From contig NZ_WMEX01000006.1 in assembly GCF_009856365.1 (NCBI RefSeq), forward strand, positions 124,001-188,000: a stretch of 64,000 nt of DNA. The letters are read 5' to 3'. The notes under the pieces were generated by a model. That model worked only from the letters and a program-made list of their open reading frames with translations. It had not been told where the DNA came from and made no database searches. The stretch comes from Vreelandella halophila. Its GTDB lineage: Bacteria; Pseudomonadota; Gammaproteobacteria; Pseudomonadales; Oleiphilaceae. This document shows positions 53,622-64,000 of this stretch, piece by piece; the stretch's first letter is position 1; the number at the start of each line of letters is the position of its first letter. Made by a program: the position numbers and the translations under genes.

Positions 53622-56600
53622 ATGAAAGTACGCAAACTGGCGGTGGCGCTCGCCCTGGCGGGTGGGCTTGGATCAGGTCTGGCTCAGGCGCTCGGCATGG
53701 GCGAGGGTCGAATACTGACGAACCTGAATGAACCGCTGCGGGCCGAGATCGAGCTGAGTGAGCCGGGCGATCTGTCCGCAGACCAGATCCGGGTATCGCT
53801 GGCACCGGAGTCCGCATTTGAGCGGGCCGGGCTTCGTCGCATGGATGTTCTCCATGATCTGGATTTTGACGTGATCGAATCCGATGGCGGGTTCCGGATT
53901 AACGTTACTTCTGAGGACCCCATCCGGGAGCCATTCCTGAACTTTCTCGTGGAGCTTGCCTGGCCAAATGGGCGGCTGTTGCGTGAATATTCCTTCCTGG
54001 TGGATCCCCCCTCCCGTGATCCCGGCCCGGAAGCGATTGGGCCGAGTGCGGAAACCGGTGGCGGCGATACCCGGACACGTGAGCAGGCCGCTCCGGAGGC
54101 CCGGGGCGAGCGCCGGCAGCCGGAAAGCGCGACTTCGGCTACGGGCGGAAGCCCTGACGAATACGGACCCACTGGTGCCAATGACACCCTCTGGGGGATT
54201 GCCGGGGAGGTCAGCCCGTCCAGCGACCTGAGCCGCCACCAGGTGATGCTGGCGGTCCAGGAAGCCAATCCCAATGCGTTCAGCAACAACAATATCAACC
54301 AGCTGCGCCGGGGGCGCGTCCTGCGCATCCCCTCTGAGGAAGCCATGCGCTCCCGCTCCAGGCAGGAGGCGATCCAGCAGGTGATGGCCCAGAACAAACG
54401 GCACCAGCAGGCTGGCCAGAGCCAGGCGGAAACCGCGGCTGCGCCTGAAGCCGAGCAGGCTGGAGGAGCGGATCAATCCCAGCAACAGGCGGGCGCAACC
54501 GGGCAGCAGTCGTCATCCGGTGAGAGCGGCGATGAACTGCGGATCCTGGTAGCGGACGGTGAGAACAGTGCTGGTGACGGCACCATGGCCGGCATGGGCG
54601 ACGGTGAGGGTGATGAACGCCTTGCTGCTGCTCTGGAAGAACTGGAGCGGGCGGAAAGGGATCGCGAGGAGCTGTCGGATCGCCTGAAGGATCTCGAGGA
54701 ACAGCTGGATACCATGAGCCAGTTGATCGAGTTGAAGGACGATCAGCTTGCGGAGATGGAACAGCGGCTTGCCAAGGCACGCGAGAGTGGTCAGGCGTCT
54801 GGTGATACGGAGTCGGAAGGTACCGGCGGTACCGACGGTGATGAAACCGCGGCGGATGATGCAACTGGGACCGGAAGCGGTCAGGCCTCCGGTGGAGAGA
54901 CCACGGAAGGGGATTCGGGCGAGGATTCGGTCGCTTCTGAGGAATCTGTCGAGGAGTCCATGGCCGAATCGGACACGGCTGAGTCAGGTTCCGGGGAAGC
55001 GGGCGCCGATGACGATGAGTCTGACCCGGCCGCAGCGGCGAGCTCCGGCGGTGAGCCGGATGATGGCGACGCTTCGGCGCAGCCTGATCCGGAACAGACC
55101 AAGAGTCAGGGTGCTCCAAAGAGTGCCGGTGATGTTGTTCAGCGCGTAATCAATGATCCCCGTTACCAGATCGGTGCGGGTGTACTGGGCATTGCGTTGC
55201 TGGCGCTGCTCTGGGGCCTGGCACGGCGCAATGCTGCGCGGGAACAGGCTTTCTACGACCAGCTGAAGGATGTCTCCGAAAACCCGGAGGAACCGGTTGA
55301 GGCTGAGGACCCACTGGATCTGGACGCGGCCGGAGATGAAACGGCCACGGAGGCTACCGGTGAAGAGGCGGCACCGCGCAGCGAGGGCAGCGAGGATGCG
55401 CTGGCTGAGGCGGATGTCTACCTGGCCTATGGTCGTCTCGGGCAGGCTGCCCGGCATCTTGAAGGGGCCATTTCATCGGAACCCAGCCGCGTGGACCTGC
55501 GGCTGAAGCTGCTCGAGGTCTATGCCGATGCCGGTGAGTCAGAGAATTTCGAAAAGCAGTATCGCGAGCTCGGGGCCTTCAATGACGATGAAGCCATCGA
55601 GCAGGCGGATGCGCTTCGCAGCCGTATGGAGGCCGCTGACGAGGACCTCAGCATTGAGGACCTGACCGAACAGCTGAAGACGGGCACGGGCTCCGAAGCG
55701 GAGACTGGCGGGCAATCCCTTGAGGATGATGCGTCGCTTGAGGACGAGGGCTTTGACTTCAGCGCCCTCGAGGACGTTGACGATCTGCTGGATGAATCCA
55801 GCGGCTCGGAAAGCAGCGATACCAGCCATGCCGAAAAGGGCGGGGATCAGGAGCTGCAGTCCGAGGAATTCAGTCTCGACTTCGATCTTGGCGAGGAAGA
55901 AACCCCGGCTGCATCCGAAACGACAGGCGCCAGCGAAGACACCGTGGATGCCTCAGACTCAGAAGAGGATGTGGCCGATCTCGGGTTCTCCATGGATGAT
56001 CTGGAGCTGGAGGAGCCGGGAGAGACGGAAGAAGAGTCCGTGCCTGAGCTGGATGCGGAAGCTGAAGCCGCTGAGCAACCCGTGTCTGAAACCGGTGATA
56101 ACACTGAACAGGCGAGTGATGCGGATACGGATCTGAGCCTGGACGATCTGGATGTTGATCTGGACACCGGGGAGGAACCGGCAGAAACCGCTTCCGAGGC
56201 GCCATCCGGTACGGATTTTGATGACTCCTTCCTCGAAGAGCTGGATGCGGAACTTGATCGGGTGACCGATGGTGAGGCTGAAGCTGGAGAGTCCGGGGAA
56301 ACAGCTGCCCCGGCCGGGGAAAACGCCGCACCGGAAGGTGATGATGAGCTGGATGACCTGAGTCTGGATGTCTCGGACGAGGATCTTGAGCTTGCTGAAG
56401 AGGTGGCTCAGGAGGGCGTTGGCGAAGAACCCGAAGCGCCCGGGGAAACCAGTGACGCTTCCGGCGGTGAGGACGAAGCCCCCGCCGATCAGCTGGAAGA
56501 GAGTCTGATGGACTCTGAGATGGAGGATCTCGGGGCCGAGAGCGCGCTCTCCGACGAGGAGCTGGCTGCTCTTGAGGGTGAGGAATCACAGGCATCCCAG

Positions 56601-56840
56601 GGACACCAGGAAGAGACGGGCGATATGGAGTCAGGCGAGACGTCCACTGGATCGGAAGACAGTGATGATGAGTTCGACTTCCTTGAGGGCACGGATGAAG
56701 CGGGCACCAAACTGGATCTGGCCCGGGCCTATGTTGAGATGGGCGATGCGGACGGCGCACGGGACATTCTGGAAGAGGTGGCCCGTGAAGGCAGTGAAGA
56801 ACAGCAGCAGGAAGCCCAGCGGCTTCTCAGCGAACTCTGA
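53622..56840 (+). CDS. fimV: FimV-type pilus/polar hub protein
   Basis: The 1072-residue protein (ATG at 53622, signal peptide ending near ALAQA-like residues) has the FimV layout: N-terminal secreted domain (LNEPLRAEIELSEPGDLS), a LysM-like domain (DTLWGIAGEVSP...), a coiled coil around residues 345-390, one membrane helix near 515-535, and a long acidic cytoplasmic region. The C-terminal FimV/TPR motif (TKLDLARAYVEMGDADGA) closes it. FimV organises the cell pole for type IV pili and twitching. It agrees with pilZ in this window. Confidence 0.92.
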   Translation: MKVRKLAVALALAGGLGSGLAQALGMGEGRILTNLNEPLRAEIELSEPGDLSADQIRVSLAPESAFERAGLRRMDVLHDLDFDVIESDGGFRINVTSEDPIREPFLNFLVELAWPNGRLLREYSFLVDPPSRDPGPEAIGPSAETGGGDTRTREQAAPEARGERRQPESATSATGGSPDEYGPTGANDTLWGIAGEVSPSSDLSRHQVMLAVQEANPNAFSNNNINQLRRGRVLRIPSEEAMRSRSRQEAIQQVMAQNKRHQQAGQSQAETAAAPEAEQAGGADQSQQQAGATGQQSSSGESGDELRILVADGENSAGDGTMAGMGDGEGDERLAAALEELERAERDREELSDRLKDLEEQLDTMSQLIELKDDQLAEMEQRLAKARESGQASGDTESEGTGGTDGDETAADDATGTGSGQASGGETTEGDSGEDSVASEESVEESMAESDTAESGSGEAGADDDESDPAAAASSGGEPDDGDASAQPDPEQTKSQGAPKSAGDVVQRVINDPRYQIGAGVLGIALLALLWGLARRNAAREQAFYDQLKDVSENPEEPVEAEDPLDLDAAGDETATEATGEEAAPRSEGSEDALAEADVYLAYGRLGQAARHLEGAISSEPSRVDLRLKLLEVYADAGESENFEKQYRELGAFNDDEAIEQADALRSRMEAADEDLSIEDLTEQLKTGTGSEAETGGQSLEDDASLEDEGFDFSALEDVDDLLDESSGSESSDTSHAEKGGDQELQSEEFSLDFDLGEEETPAASETTGASEDTVDASDSEEDVADLGFSMDDLELEEPGETEEESVPELDAEAEAAEQPVSETGDNTEQASDADTDLSLDDLDVDLDTGEEPAETASEAPSGTDFDDSFLEELDAELDRVTDGEAEAGESGETAAPAGENAAPEGDDELDDLSLDVSDEDLELAEEVAQEGVGEEPEAPGETSDASGGEDEAPADQLEESLMDSEMEDLGAESALSDEELAALEGEESQASQGHQEETGDMESGETSTGSEDSDDEFDFLEGTDEAGTKLDLARAYVEMGDADGARDILEEVAREGSEEQQQEAQRLLSEL

Positions 56841-56846
56841 TCTGCC

Positions 56847-57689
56847 GTGCTGCAGGACCCCGTTGAGCTGACGACTGCGATCGCGGCTGGCCCCGGGCGT
56901 ATTGGCCTGGTTGTCGAATACGATGGCGGCGGCTTCCATGGTTGGCAGGACCAGAAAAGCAGTATCCGGACCATTGGCGGCACTCTGGCGGCAGCTGTCT
57001 CCAGAGTGGCGAATGAGCCTGTAGAGCCAGTCTGTGCCGGGCGTACGGATTCAGGCGTTCACGCCTGCTACCAGCTTGTGCACTTTGATACGGGGGCCTC
57101 GCGCGCCATCCGCTCGTGGGTTCTGGGCATCAACAGTGCTCTGCCGGCCGACATCCGCGTTCACTGGGCTGGCAATGTGGCATCGGATTTCAGTGCACGT
57201 TTTACTGCCCACTCCCGCCGTTACCGGTACGTGATGCTGGACACGCCAACACCTCCGGCACTGCTGCGCGGGCGCGTGGCGTGGACCCATACGCCACTCG
57301 ACGCGGATGCCATGCATCAGGCCGCACAGTACCTTCCAGGTGAACAGGATTTTTCGGCCTTCCGCGCAGCCGGCTGTCAGGCCAACAGCCCCTGGCGCTG
57401 TATTGAAGCGGCCACGGTTAACAGGGAAGGGCCCTTTCTGGTGCTGGATATTGCGGCCAATGCCTTTCTTCATCACATGGTGCGCAATATCGCCGGGACC
57501 CTGATGGCTGTGGGTCACGGGGAACGCCACCCGGAGTGGGTCGCTGAGCTTCTGTGCCAGCGGGATCGTCGCCGTGCGGGTATCACTGCACCGCCACAGG
57601 GGCTCTACCTGGTGGATATCGGCTATCCGGAGCAGTGTGGGGTGCCCCGGCCCAGACTGGGCCCCTGGTGGCTTTCCGGGAATCTCTGA
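56847..57689 (+). CDS. truA: tRNA pseudouridine(38-40) synthase
   Basis: The 280-residue enzyme has the TruA start motif VEYDGGGFHGWQ and the catalytic aspartate in CAGRTDSGVHA, plus the C-terminal FLHHMVRNIAGTLM. It modifies positions 38-40 of tRNA anticodon arms. GTG start six bases after fimV; the order fimV-truA-trpF-accD is that of Pseudomonas. Confidence 0.95.
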   Translation: MLQDPVELTTAIAAGPGRIGLVVEYDGGGFHGWQDQKSSIRTIGGTLAAAVSRVANEPVEPVCAGRTDSGVHACYQLVHFDTGASRAIRSWVLGINSALPADIRVHWAGNVASDFSARFTAHSRRYRYVMLDTPTPPALLRGRVAWTHTPLDADAMHQAAQYLPGEQDFSAFRAAGCQANSPWRCIEAATVNREGPFLVLDIAANAFLHHMVRNIAGTLMAVGHGERHPEWVAELLCQRDRRRAGITAPPQGLYLVDIGYPEQCGVPRPRLGPWWLSGNL

Positions 57690-57746
57690 GACTTGGTCTG
57701 TGGGGCCGCGGGCGCTATCCTGTGCGTTTTGGCGCAGGAGGTGGTC

Positions 57747-58379
57747 TTGCCACGCACCCGAATCAAGATCTGCGGCATCACCCGCGAAGAGGACGCCGTG
57801 GCAGCGGCGCAGGCTGGCGTGGATGCCATCGGGCTGGTCTTCCACCCTGGGAGTCCGCGTCATGTCACCTTGGAACAGGCTCAACGGATCCGCGCGGCGC
57901 TGCCCCCGTTCGTGACCACAGTGGGGCTTTTTGTGAATGCCTCTGAGTCGCTGGTCCGGGAGGCGCTGTCAAAAGTGCCGCTGGATCTGCTGCAGTTCCA
58001 CGGGGATGAATCAGCCGAATTCTGCTCGGGGTTCGGGCACCCATGGATCCGCGCGGTCAGGGTTCGGGATTCCCGGGTGGTTGCCGCAGCCGAGAGTACC
58101 TATGATAGAGCGTTCGGCCTGCTTGCCGACGCTTACAGTGAGGACCGCTACGGCGGTACCGGCAAAACCTTCAACTGGGATTGGCTGCCGGAGACACGGA
58201 AACTGCCCCTGATTCTGGCCGGTGGTCTGACGCCGGATAATGTGGGTGAGGCGGTGCGCCGTGTCCGCCCCTGGGCTGTGGATGTCAGCGGCGGTGTCGA
58301 GTCGGCGCCGGGTATCAAGAGTTCCCAGCGCATCAATGAATTCGTCCGGGAGGTTACCCTGACCCATGAAACTGACTGA
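57747..58379 (+). CDS. trpF: Phosphoribosylanthranilate isomerase
   Basis: The TIM-barrel enzyme begins at a TTG (57747) with AGGAGG five bases upstream, giving about 210 residues starting [16 protein letters not shown]. The C-terminal phosphate-binding segment [15 protein letters not shown] is present. It performs the Amadori step of tryptophan synthesis. Its end overlaps trpB by 14 bases, implying translational coupling. Confidence 0.94.
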   Translation: MPRTRIKICGITREEDAVAAAQAGVDAIGLVFHPGSPRHVTLEQAQRIRAALPPFVTTVGLFVNASESLVREALSKVPLDLLQFHGDESAEFCSGFGHPWIRAVRVRDSRVVAAAESTYDRAFGLLADAYSEDRYGGTGKTFNWDWLPETRKLPLILAGGLTPDNVGEAVRRVRPWAVDVSGGVESAPGIKSSQRINEFVREVTLTHETD

Positions 58380-59589
58380 ACAACAGATCAAGGATAGTCC
58401 GGACGCGCGGGGCCATTTCGGCGCCTACGGGGGCCGCTTTGTCTCCGAGACCCTGATCGACTCACTGGAACATCTGGAAAGTGAATACCGGCGGCTGCGT
58501 GAGGACCCCGATTTCCTCGCCCGGTTCAACAGTGATCTGGCGGATTATGTGGGAAGACCCACCCCCCTGTACCACGCGGATCGACTGAGCAGTGAGCTGG
58601 GCGGTGCTTCCATATGGCTCAAGCGCGAGGACCTCTGTCATACCGGTGCGCACAAGGTGAATAACACCATTGGGCAGGCACTGCTGGCGAAGTTCCTGGG
58701 GAAACCGCGCGTGATCGCGGAAACGGGCGCGGGTCAGCACGGTGTTGCCACGGCAACAGTGGCAGCAAGGCTTGGTCTCAAATGCAAGATCTATATGGGC
58801 GCCGAGGATGTTCGCCGGCAGGCTGTCAACGTCTACCGCATGAAGCTTCTCGGGGCCGAGGTTGAAGCGGTCGAAGGCGGCACAAGGACTCTAAAGGATG
58901 CCATGAACGAGGCACTCCGGGACTGGGTCACCAATGTCGATGACACCTTCTACATCATCGGCACGGTGGCGGGCCCGCATCCCTATCCGATGATGGTGCG
59001 TGATTTCCAGTCAGTGATCGGCCGTGAAACCCGACAGCAATGCCTGGAAAAGAACGGGGCACTGCCGGACGCGCTGGTGGCCTGTGTCGGCGGCGGCTCG
59101 AATGCGATCGGTCTCTTCCATCCCTTCCTGGGTGACGAATCAGTGGCCATGTACGGGGTGGAAGCCGGCGGGTACGGCATCGAATCCGGTCAGCATGCGG
59201 CGCCGCTGAGCGCTGGCAGGCCCGGAGTGCTGCATGGTAACCGGACCTACCTGATGGAAGACGAGTACGGCCAGATCTCCGGAACCCATTCTGTGTCCGC
59301 GGGGCTGGACTATCCTGGCGTAGGGCCCGAACACTCCTGGCTCAAGGACATCGGGCGTGTGAACTATGTATCGGTGACGGATGACGAAGCGATGGATGGG
59401 TTCCGGCGATTGACGGCGGTGGAGGGCATCATGCCCGCGCTCGAAACCGCTCATGCCATTGCCTGGGCCATCAAGCTGGCGCCCCAGATGCGCCCGGACC
59501 AGTCCATTGTCATCAACCTTTCGGGTCGTGGCGACAAGGATATGGATACCGTCGCCCGCATGGACAACATCGAAGTGGAGGGGCGCTGA
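58366..59589 (+). CDS. trpB: Tryptophan synthase beta chain
   Basis: The 407-residue PLP enzyme has the lysine motif [13 protein letters not shown], the [10 protein letters not shown] loop and the [13 protein letters not shown] phosphate-binding motif. It condenses indole with serine. It overlaps trpF by 14 bases and precedes trpA by three; trpF-trpB-trpA form one operon. Confidence 0.97.
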   Translation: MKLTEQQIKDSPDARGHFGAYGGRFVSETLIDSLEHLESEYRRLREDPDFLARFNSDLADYVGRPTPLYHADRLSSELGGASIWLKREDLCHTGAHKVNNTIGQALLAKFLGKPRVIAETGAGQHGVATATVAARLGLKCKIYMGAEDVRRQAVNVYRMKLLGAEVEAVEGGTRTLKDAMNEALRDWVTNVDDTFYIIGTVAGPHPYPMMVRDFQSVIGRETRQQCLEKNGALPDALVACVGGGSNAIGLFHPFLGDESVAMYGVEAGGYGIESGQHAAPLSAGRPGVLHGNRTYLMEDEYGQISGTHSVSAGLDYPGVGPEHSWLKDIGRVNYVSVTDDEAMDGFRRLTAVEGIMPALETAHAIAWAIKLAPQMRPDQSIVINLSGRGDKDMDTVARMDNIEVEGR

Positions 59590-59592
59590 CTC

Positions 59593-60399
59593 ATGAGCCG
59601 AATCGAACAGAGACTCACGGCCTTGGGCGAGCAGCGCCGCAAGGGCTTGATTCCCTATATCACTGCCGGGGATCCGAATACCGGTGAAACCCTCCGCATC
59701 ATGCACAGCCTGGTGGCATCCGGTGCGGATCTCATCGAACTCGGGGTGCCGTTCTCCGATCCCATGGCGGACGGCCCGGTCATCCAGCGGGCCTGTGAAC
59801 GGGCCCTGGCAAACGGCTGTACCAGCCGTGATGTGCTGGAGGTCGTGCGCCGGTTCCGCGAGACGGATACGGAAACCCCTGTGGTGCTCATGGGCTACCT
59901 GAATCCGGTGGAAGCCATGGGTTACGAGGCGTTTGCGGAAAACGCCGCACAGGCCGGTGTGGATGGTGTCCTGATGGTGGACCTGCCGCCCGAAGAGGCC
60001 GGGGAGGTTGTGCCGTGGTTCCGTGCCCAGGGTCTGGATCTGATCTTCCTGATCTCGCCCACTACTTCGGATGAACGCATCCGGCGCATGGGGGAACACA
60101 GCAGCGGCTACGTCTATTACGTCTCGCTCAAGGGCGTAACCGGCTCAGCCAGTATTGATGCCGGGGCAGTGGAGGAACGGGTTGCCCACATCCGGGAACT
60201 CACGGAGCTGCCAGTGGGCGTCGGTTTCGGAATCCGGGATGCGGAAACAGCGGGCGCCATAGGACGGGTTTCGGATGCTATTATCGTGGGTAGTGTTATT
60301 GTTGACTGCATTGGCCGGCATCCCGAGGGCGGTGATTCACTGCACCAGGCGTTGAAATCCCTGGTGAAGCCCCTGCGGGACAGCCTTGATACACCCTGA
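59593..60399 (+). CDS. trpA: Tryptophan synthase alpha chain
   Basis: The 268-residue TIM-barrel protein contains [17 protein letters not shown] with the catalytic Asp/Glu region, and [12 protein letters not shown] near the C-terminus. It releases indole from indole-3-glycerol phosphate for TrpB. It starts three bases after trpB and is followed by accD after 15. Confidence 0.97.
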   Translation: MSRIEQRLTALGEQRRKGLIPYITAGDPNTGETLRIMHSLVASGADLIELGVPFSDPMADGPVIQRACERALANGCTSRDVLEVVRRFRETDTETPVVLMGYLNPVEAMGYEAFAENAAQAGVDGVLMVDLPPEEAGEVVPWFRAQGLDLIFLISPTTSDERIRRMGEHSSGYVYYVSLKGVTGSASIDAGAVEERVAHIRELTELPVGVGFGIRDAETAGAIGRVSDAIIVGSVIVDCIGRHPEGGDSLHQALKSLVKPLRDSLDTP

Positions 60400-60414
60400 G
60401 CCGGAGGACAGTTC

Positions 60415-61353
60415 ATGAGCAGCTGGCTCGATAAGATCATGCCCGGGATGATCCGTTCGGACGCACAACAGCGTTCCACGGTTCCCGAAGGGCTCTGGAA
60501 GAAGTGCCCCAAGTGCAACGGGTTTCTGTACCGCCCGGAACTGGATCGCAACCTTAACGTCTGCCCGAAGTGCGAGCACCACATCCGGATCAATGCCCGT
60601 CGCCGTCTCGAGATCTTTTTTGACGGCACAGACAGCCGGGAGCTCGCGGCGGATCTGGAACCGGTGGATCGCCTCAAGTTCAAGGACACCAAGCGCTACA
60701 AGGATCGTCTGAGCCAGGCTCAGAAGAGTACTGGCGAAAAGGATGCCCTGGTGGCCATGGCTGGCACCGTTCAGGACGTGCCGGTGGTGGCTGTAGCCTT
60801 CGAATTCCAGTTTCTGGGTGGCTCCATGGGGCAGGTGGTGGGCGAGAAATTCGTCCGCGCGGTGAACTTCTGTATTGAGGAGAACGTGCCCCTGGTGTGC
60901 TTCGCGGCCAGTGGTGGGGCGCGCATGCAGGAGGCGATCCTGTCCCTGATGCAGATGGCCAAGACCGCGGCAGCGCTGCAGCGCATGCGCGAGAAGGGTA
61001 TCCCCTTCATCTCGGTACTGACCGACCCGGTCTTTGGCGGCGTTTCCGCGAGCCTCGGGATGCTGGGGGATCTCAACATCGCCGAACCCTATGCCCTGGT
61101 GGGCTTTGCGGGGCCGCGGGTGATTGAACAGACGGTTCGGGAGAAGCTCCCCGAAGGCTTCCAGCGCAGTGAGTTCCTGATCGAGCACGGGGCGATCGAC
61201 ATGATCGTTTCCCGGCACGATATGCGTGATCGCATCGCCCATGTTCTGGCCAAGCTGCAGCGTCGCGAGCAGCCGCCGGAGGATGAACACGAGCCGCTTG
61301 CTGAGCAGCTGCCCGAAGAGGAGGGCAGCGGGGACGCCAATGCCGCGGAGTGA
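60415..61353 (+). CDS. accD: Acetyl-CoA carboxylase carboxyltransferase subunit beta
   Basis: The 312-residue protein begins with the AccD zinc ribbon ([10 protein letters not shown] and VCPKCEHH) and continues with the crotonase-like carboxyltransferase domain ([19 protein letters not shown]). It makes malonyl-CoA with AccA. An acidic C-terminal tail of about 25 residues overlaps the folC start by 14 bases. Confidence 0.96.
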   Translation: MSSWLDKIMPGMIRSDAQQRSTVPEGLWKKCPKCNGFLYRPELDRNLNVCPKCEHHIRINARRRLEIFFDGTDSRELAADLEPVDRLKFKDTKRYKDRLSQAQKSTGEKDALVAMAGTVQDVPVVAVAFEFQFLGGSMGQVVGEKFVRAVNFCIEENVPLVCFAASGGARMQEAILSLMQMAKTAAALQRMREKGIPFISVLTDPVFGGVSASLGMLGDLNIAEPYALVGFAGPRVIEQTVREKLPEGFQRSEFLIEHGAIDMIVSRHDMRDRIAHVLAKLQRREQPPEDEHEPLAEQLPEEEGSGDANAAE

Positions 61354-62536
61354 TGCCAGCCTGGATGACTGGCTGGCGTACCTCGAATCATTGCATGCCA
61401 GCGAGATGGAGCTTGGCCTTGACCGGGTAATGATCGTCTACCGGCGTCTCATGCAGGAAGGCCTGCCCGGTCAGGTGGTGATCATCGGGGGCACCAATGG
61501 CAAGGGCAGCACCCTTGCAGCCCTGGAATCCCTGCTCCGCGCCGGGGGGTACAGCACCGGCGCTTACACTTCACCCCATATCCGTTGCTTCAACGAGCGC
61601 ATCCGCATCGACGGTGAGGAAGCCACGGATGAGGCCATCTGCAGGGCCATGGCGGCCGTGGAGCGGGCGCGCCGCAATGTGCCACTGACCTATTTCGAGT
61701 TCACGACCCTGGCGGCGTTCTGGCTCTTCCGGGAGGCGGGAGTGGCGTATCCGCTCCTGGAGGTGGGCCTGGGCGGACGCCTGGACGCGGTGAATGTGGC
61801 GGACCCCGTACTGCCCATCATTACGGGCGTGGACCTGGATCATACCCAGTGGCTGGGTAATGACCGGGAACAGATCGGCTATGAAAAAGCCGGTATCCTG
61901 CGGGCGGGGCGGCCAGCGCTGTTCGGTGATCCGGATCCGCCTTCCTCCGTGACGGATCAGGCGGCCGCCCAGGGGATCCCGCTGCGCATACGCGGTCGGG
62001 ATTTTGGTGGCGAGGATGGCGAGGGAGGGCTCGCGGCCTCCCAGCAGACGGCTCTGGAGGCCTATGGCATTCTCGGATTCGAGGCGGATTCCGGCTTGTT
62101 GGCAACCCTCCGCGAAGCTCCCGCACCGCCCGGGCGATTCCAGAGGCTGGAAGGTGCGCCGCCGGTGATCCTGGACGTCGGGCACAATCCCCAGGCGGCA
62201 CGCTGGCTGGCCCAGCGCCTGAGCGATATTCCGGAGAAACCGGTGCAGGCCGTCTATGGCGCAATGGGCGACAAGGACATTGAGGGCGTTTCGGGTACCC
62301 TTGCCGACGTGATTGACGGTTGGCACCTGGCCCCGCTTCCGGGACCGCGCGGGCTGACCGCGGAGCAGGTCAGTGACCGGATTTCCGGAGTCATACCGGA
62401 TGACCGGATCCGGACATTCCCGTCGGTCCGGGAAGCCCTGGCTTCGGCCCGGGAGGCGGCCGGAAAGGAGGGATGCGTTCTGGTGTTCGGATCCTTCCTG
62501 ACGGTCTCGGAAGCACTGGCCTTGCTGGGGTCGTAA
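61340..62536 (+). CDS. folC: Bifunctional dihydrofolate synthase / folylpolyglutamate synthase
   Basis: The frame reading in from inside accD is trimmed to the ATG at 61340 (GAGGAGGG upstream), giving 398 residues. Mur-ligase P-loop [14 protein letters not shown], the KAGILR segment and the [16 protein letters not shown] motif are visible. It glutamylates folates. Coupled to accD; pabB elsewhere in the window acts earlier in the same pathway. Confidence 0.93.
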   Translation: MPRSDASLDDWLAYLESLHASEMELGLDRVMIVYRRLMQEGLPGQVVIIGGTNGKGSTLAALESLLRAGGYSTGAYTSPHIRCFNERIRIDGEEATDEAICRAMAAVERARRNVPLTYFEFTTLAAFWLFREAGVAYPLLEVGLGGRLDAVNVADPVLPIITGVDLDHTQWLGNDREQIGYEKAGILRAGRPALFGDPDPPSSVTDQAAAQGIPLRIRGRDFGGEDGEGGLAASQQTALEAYGILGFEADSGLLATLREAPAPPGRFQRLEGAPPVILDVGHNPQAARWLAQRLSDIPEKPVQAVYGAMGDKDIEGVSGTLADVIDGWHLAPLPGPRGLTAEQVSDRISGVIPDDRIRTFPSVREALASAREAAGKEGCVLVFGSFLTVSEALALLGS

Positions 62537-62601
62537 CTGGCCCCGGGCTCATCAAAGCGGTTACACTCGCGCAGAACCAAAGACAACCGAGGCGCAGGGA
62601 T

Positions 62602-63186
62602 TTGGACGGATTCAAACAGCGGATTATCGGGGCACTGATCATTGTCAGTCTGGCTGTGATCTTCCTGCCGATGCTTTTCGACGAACCGCATCAGGCTCGC
62701 CGGGAACAGACTCTGGAGGTTCCGCCGGAACCTGAAATGGAACCGGTTGAGGTTGAGCAGCCCCGGGAACCGGAAATGCCGGAATCCGAAGAGGCGCCTG
62801 AGATCCCGACAGCCGATGAAGGCGAGGTCGAGCGTGACGGGGCGCGTGATGAGAAGATAACGGCAACCAGGGATGAGCCGGAGCCCGACCGTGTTTCCGA
62901 GGCTGAGCCCACTCCCGAGGTTGAGCAGGAAGAGAGCGGAGCGCTCAGAGGGGCATGGCTGGTACGCCTCGGCAGCTTCAGCAACCGCGACAATGCCCTG
63001 AAACTGCGTGATAGCGTACGGGATCAGGGGATGGACGCGCACAGCGAAACGGTGGAAAACGACAAAGGCACCTTTACGCGCGTATTCGCGGGGCCCTTTG
63101 TGGATGAACAGAAAGCAGTGTCCGCAATGGAGCAGCTCGAGAGCGAGTTCAATCTGGAAGCAATGGTGGTTGAAGGAGAAGAGTAA
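62602..63186 (+). CDS. SPOR-domain inner-membrane protein (DedD-like)
   Basis: A TTG at 62602 gives a 194-residue protein starting just before a membrane helix (RIIGALIIVSLAVIFLPMLF), with GAGG nine bases upstream. A Glu/Pro-rich linker leads to a C-terminal SPOR domain (GAWLVRLGSFSNRDNALKL). SPOR domains bind denuded peptidoglycan at the septum. The folC-SPOR-cvpA-purF order is that of Pseudomonas. The frame upstream of 62602 overlaps folC and is not used. Confidence 0.88.
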   Translation: MDGFKQRIIGALIIVSLAVIFLPMLFDEPHQARREQTLEVPPEPEMEPVEVEQPREPEMPESEEAPEIPTADEGEVERDGARDEKITATRDEPEPDRVSEAEPTPEVEQEESGALRGAWLVRLGSFSNRDNALKLRDSVRDQGMDAHSETVENDKGTFTRVFAGPFVDEQKAVSAMEQLESEFNLEAMVVEGEE

Positions 63187-63193
63187 CGCCGGT

Positions 63194-63221
63194 TTGGCGG
63201 CTTCCCGATTCCTGCTAGAAT
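63194..63221 (+). promoter_or_regulatory. Candidate cvpA-purF promoter
   Basis: TTGGCG (63194-63199) and TAGAAT (63216-63221) are spaced by 16 bases, 32 bases upstream of the cvpA start. A PurR operator would be expected here in many gammaproteobacteria, but I see no convincing one. Confidence 0.4.
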
Positions 63222-63252
63222 GCCCGCTTCCTGAAAGCACTGGGGCCTCCGG

Positions 63253-63852
63253 ATGGATGCGCTGATCTGGATTGACTGGGTCATTATTGCCATTGTCGCC
63301 ATTTCAACCCTGATCAGCCTGAAACGGGGCTTCGTCAGGGAAGCCATGTCGCTTGTGATCTGGGTGGGCGCCTTTGTGATCGCCCGCACCTTTCACCCCA
63401 ACATGCAGATGCTGCTGGCGGATACCGTCGGCAATCCCACGGTTCGTCTCATCGCGGCTTTCGGCATACTGTTCGTGGGCACACTGGTCGTCGGTGCTGT
63501 GGTTAACAACGCACTGGGCCGTCTGGTGGAAGCAACCGGTCTCAGTGCCACCGACAGAACCCTGGGCATGTTCTTCGGGCTGGCGCGCGGTCTGGTGGTG
63601 GTGCTGGTTGCGCTGGCGCTGCTGCGGATGACACCGGTCACTGGTGACACCTGGTGGCGCGAGTCGGCCACCGTCCAGGAACTCGCAAAGGTGGAGGCCT
63701 GGACGCGGGATGTGCTTGGTGACGAGATCGATGCGCTTCTGCCGGATGCAGAAGCTACCAGTGCCGCCTCCGGAGAGGCCATGCAGGAAGGCGCAAAGCG
63801 CCTTATCGAAATGCAGGAAGACCGATCCCAATCCCCAGCAACCGCGGAGTAA
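63253..63852 (+). CDS. cvpA: CvpA family membrane protein
   Basis: The 199-residue protein has four hydrophobic segments, beginning WIDWVIIAIVAISTLISLKRGFVREA, the CvpA hallmark, with LGMFFGLARGLVVV later. CvpA is needed for colicin V export in E. coli and is almost always encoded before purF, as here (9-base gap). Confidence 0.94.
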   Translation: MDALIWIDWVIIAIVAISTLISLKRGFVREAMSLVIWVGAFVIARTFHPNMQMLLADTVGNPTVRLIAAFGILFVGTLVVGAVVNNALGRLVEATGLSATDRTLGMFFGLARGLVVVLVALALLRMTPVTGDTWWRESATVQELAKVEAWTRDVLGDEIDALLPDAEATSAASGEAMQEGAKRLIEMQEDRSQSPATAE

Positions 63853-63861
63853 CCCAATCCG

Positions 63862-64000
63862 ATGTGTGGAATCGTTGGCATCGTTGGCACGACCAACGTT
63901 AACCAGTCACTCTATGATGCACTGACTGTACTTCAGCACCGGGGCCAGGATGCCGCCGGAATCGTGACCTTCGAGAATGAGCGCTTTTTTCTGCGCAAGG
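63862..64000 (+). CDS. purF: Amidophosphoribosyltransferase, N-terminal part (runs off the window)
   Basis: The last 139 bases encode [19 protein letters not shown], with the N-terminal nucleophile Cys2 (exposed after Met removal) of class II glutamine amidotransferases, then [14 protein letters not shown]. This is the glutaminase domain of PurF, the first step of purine synthesis. The rest lies beyond the window. Confidence 0.93.
   Translation, partial: MCGIVGIVGTTNVNQSLYDALTVLQHRGQDAAGIVTFENERFFLRK

Overview
The window is dense, roughly 60% GC bacterial chromosome with gammaproteobacterial gene content: about 50 protein genes, no rRNA or tRNA, no phage, transposase or CRISPR. Gene order matches Pseudomonas-type chromosomes in several blocks (dnaX-ybaB-recR, holB-pilZ, prmB-aroC-MFS, LysR-leuC-leuD-leuB-asd-fimV-truA-trpF/trpB/trpA-accD-folC-SPOR-cvpA-purF). 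With the BCCT transporter, a FilA-like surface protein and the GC content, this suggests a marine or halophilic relative of the Marinobacter/Halospina type. That placement is inferred from gene content only.

Layout. 1-2.8 kb: end of dnaX, ybaB, recR, rnd, a YcgL protein and a small membrane protein. 2.8-7.6 kb: a large membrane-anchored vWA protein, then a MoxR ATPase with a CoxE-like vWA partner. 7.7-17.6 kb: lipid genes (fadD, a FabH-like condensing enzyme, a hot-dog thioesterase, mlaA, a DUF3336 patatin) interrupted by hrpA and a structured repeat. 17.7-24.5 kb: dinG, a BCCT transporter and a MalT-type regulator, with a phased array of GGGCGTA repeats between the last two. 24.6-28.5 kb: cysB, cysH (APS-reductase type), thrH and pabB. 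28.6-36.3 kb is the accessory region: a secreted protein of unknown function, a FilA-like protein preceded by repeated sites, a TPR/ATP-grasp/acylphosphatase fusion in an apparent operon with a 1002-residue double PLP enzyme, and another exported protein. 36.4-43.9 kb: DUF58-tgpA-holB-pilZ-hydrolase-patatin-prmB. 43.9-48.5 kb: aroC, MFS, yghU-type GST, a globin and a LysR regulator. 48.9-64 kb: leucine genes, asd, fimV, truA, trpFBA, accD, folC, a SPOR protein, cvpA and the start of purF.

Two signals stand out. (1) A two-gene cassette at 30710-35684 combines ATP-grasp ligase, acylphosphatase and two fold-type-I PLP domains; it looks like an amide- or peptide-forming pathway that I do not recognise. 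(2) Two ~190-bp elements (9480-9669 and 48522-48710) share a core but have different, internally complementary arms. At least six base pairs in their inner stems are changed on both sides, which points to selection on a folded structure. A separate REP-like family (TGTAGGAGC...GGCGAT) occurs at four intergenic sites. Many start codons were moved from the longest frame to GTG, TTG or internal ATG positions, using ribosome-binding sites and family lengths.
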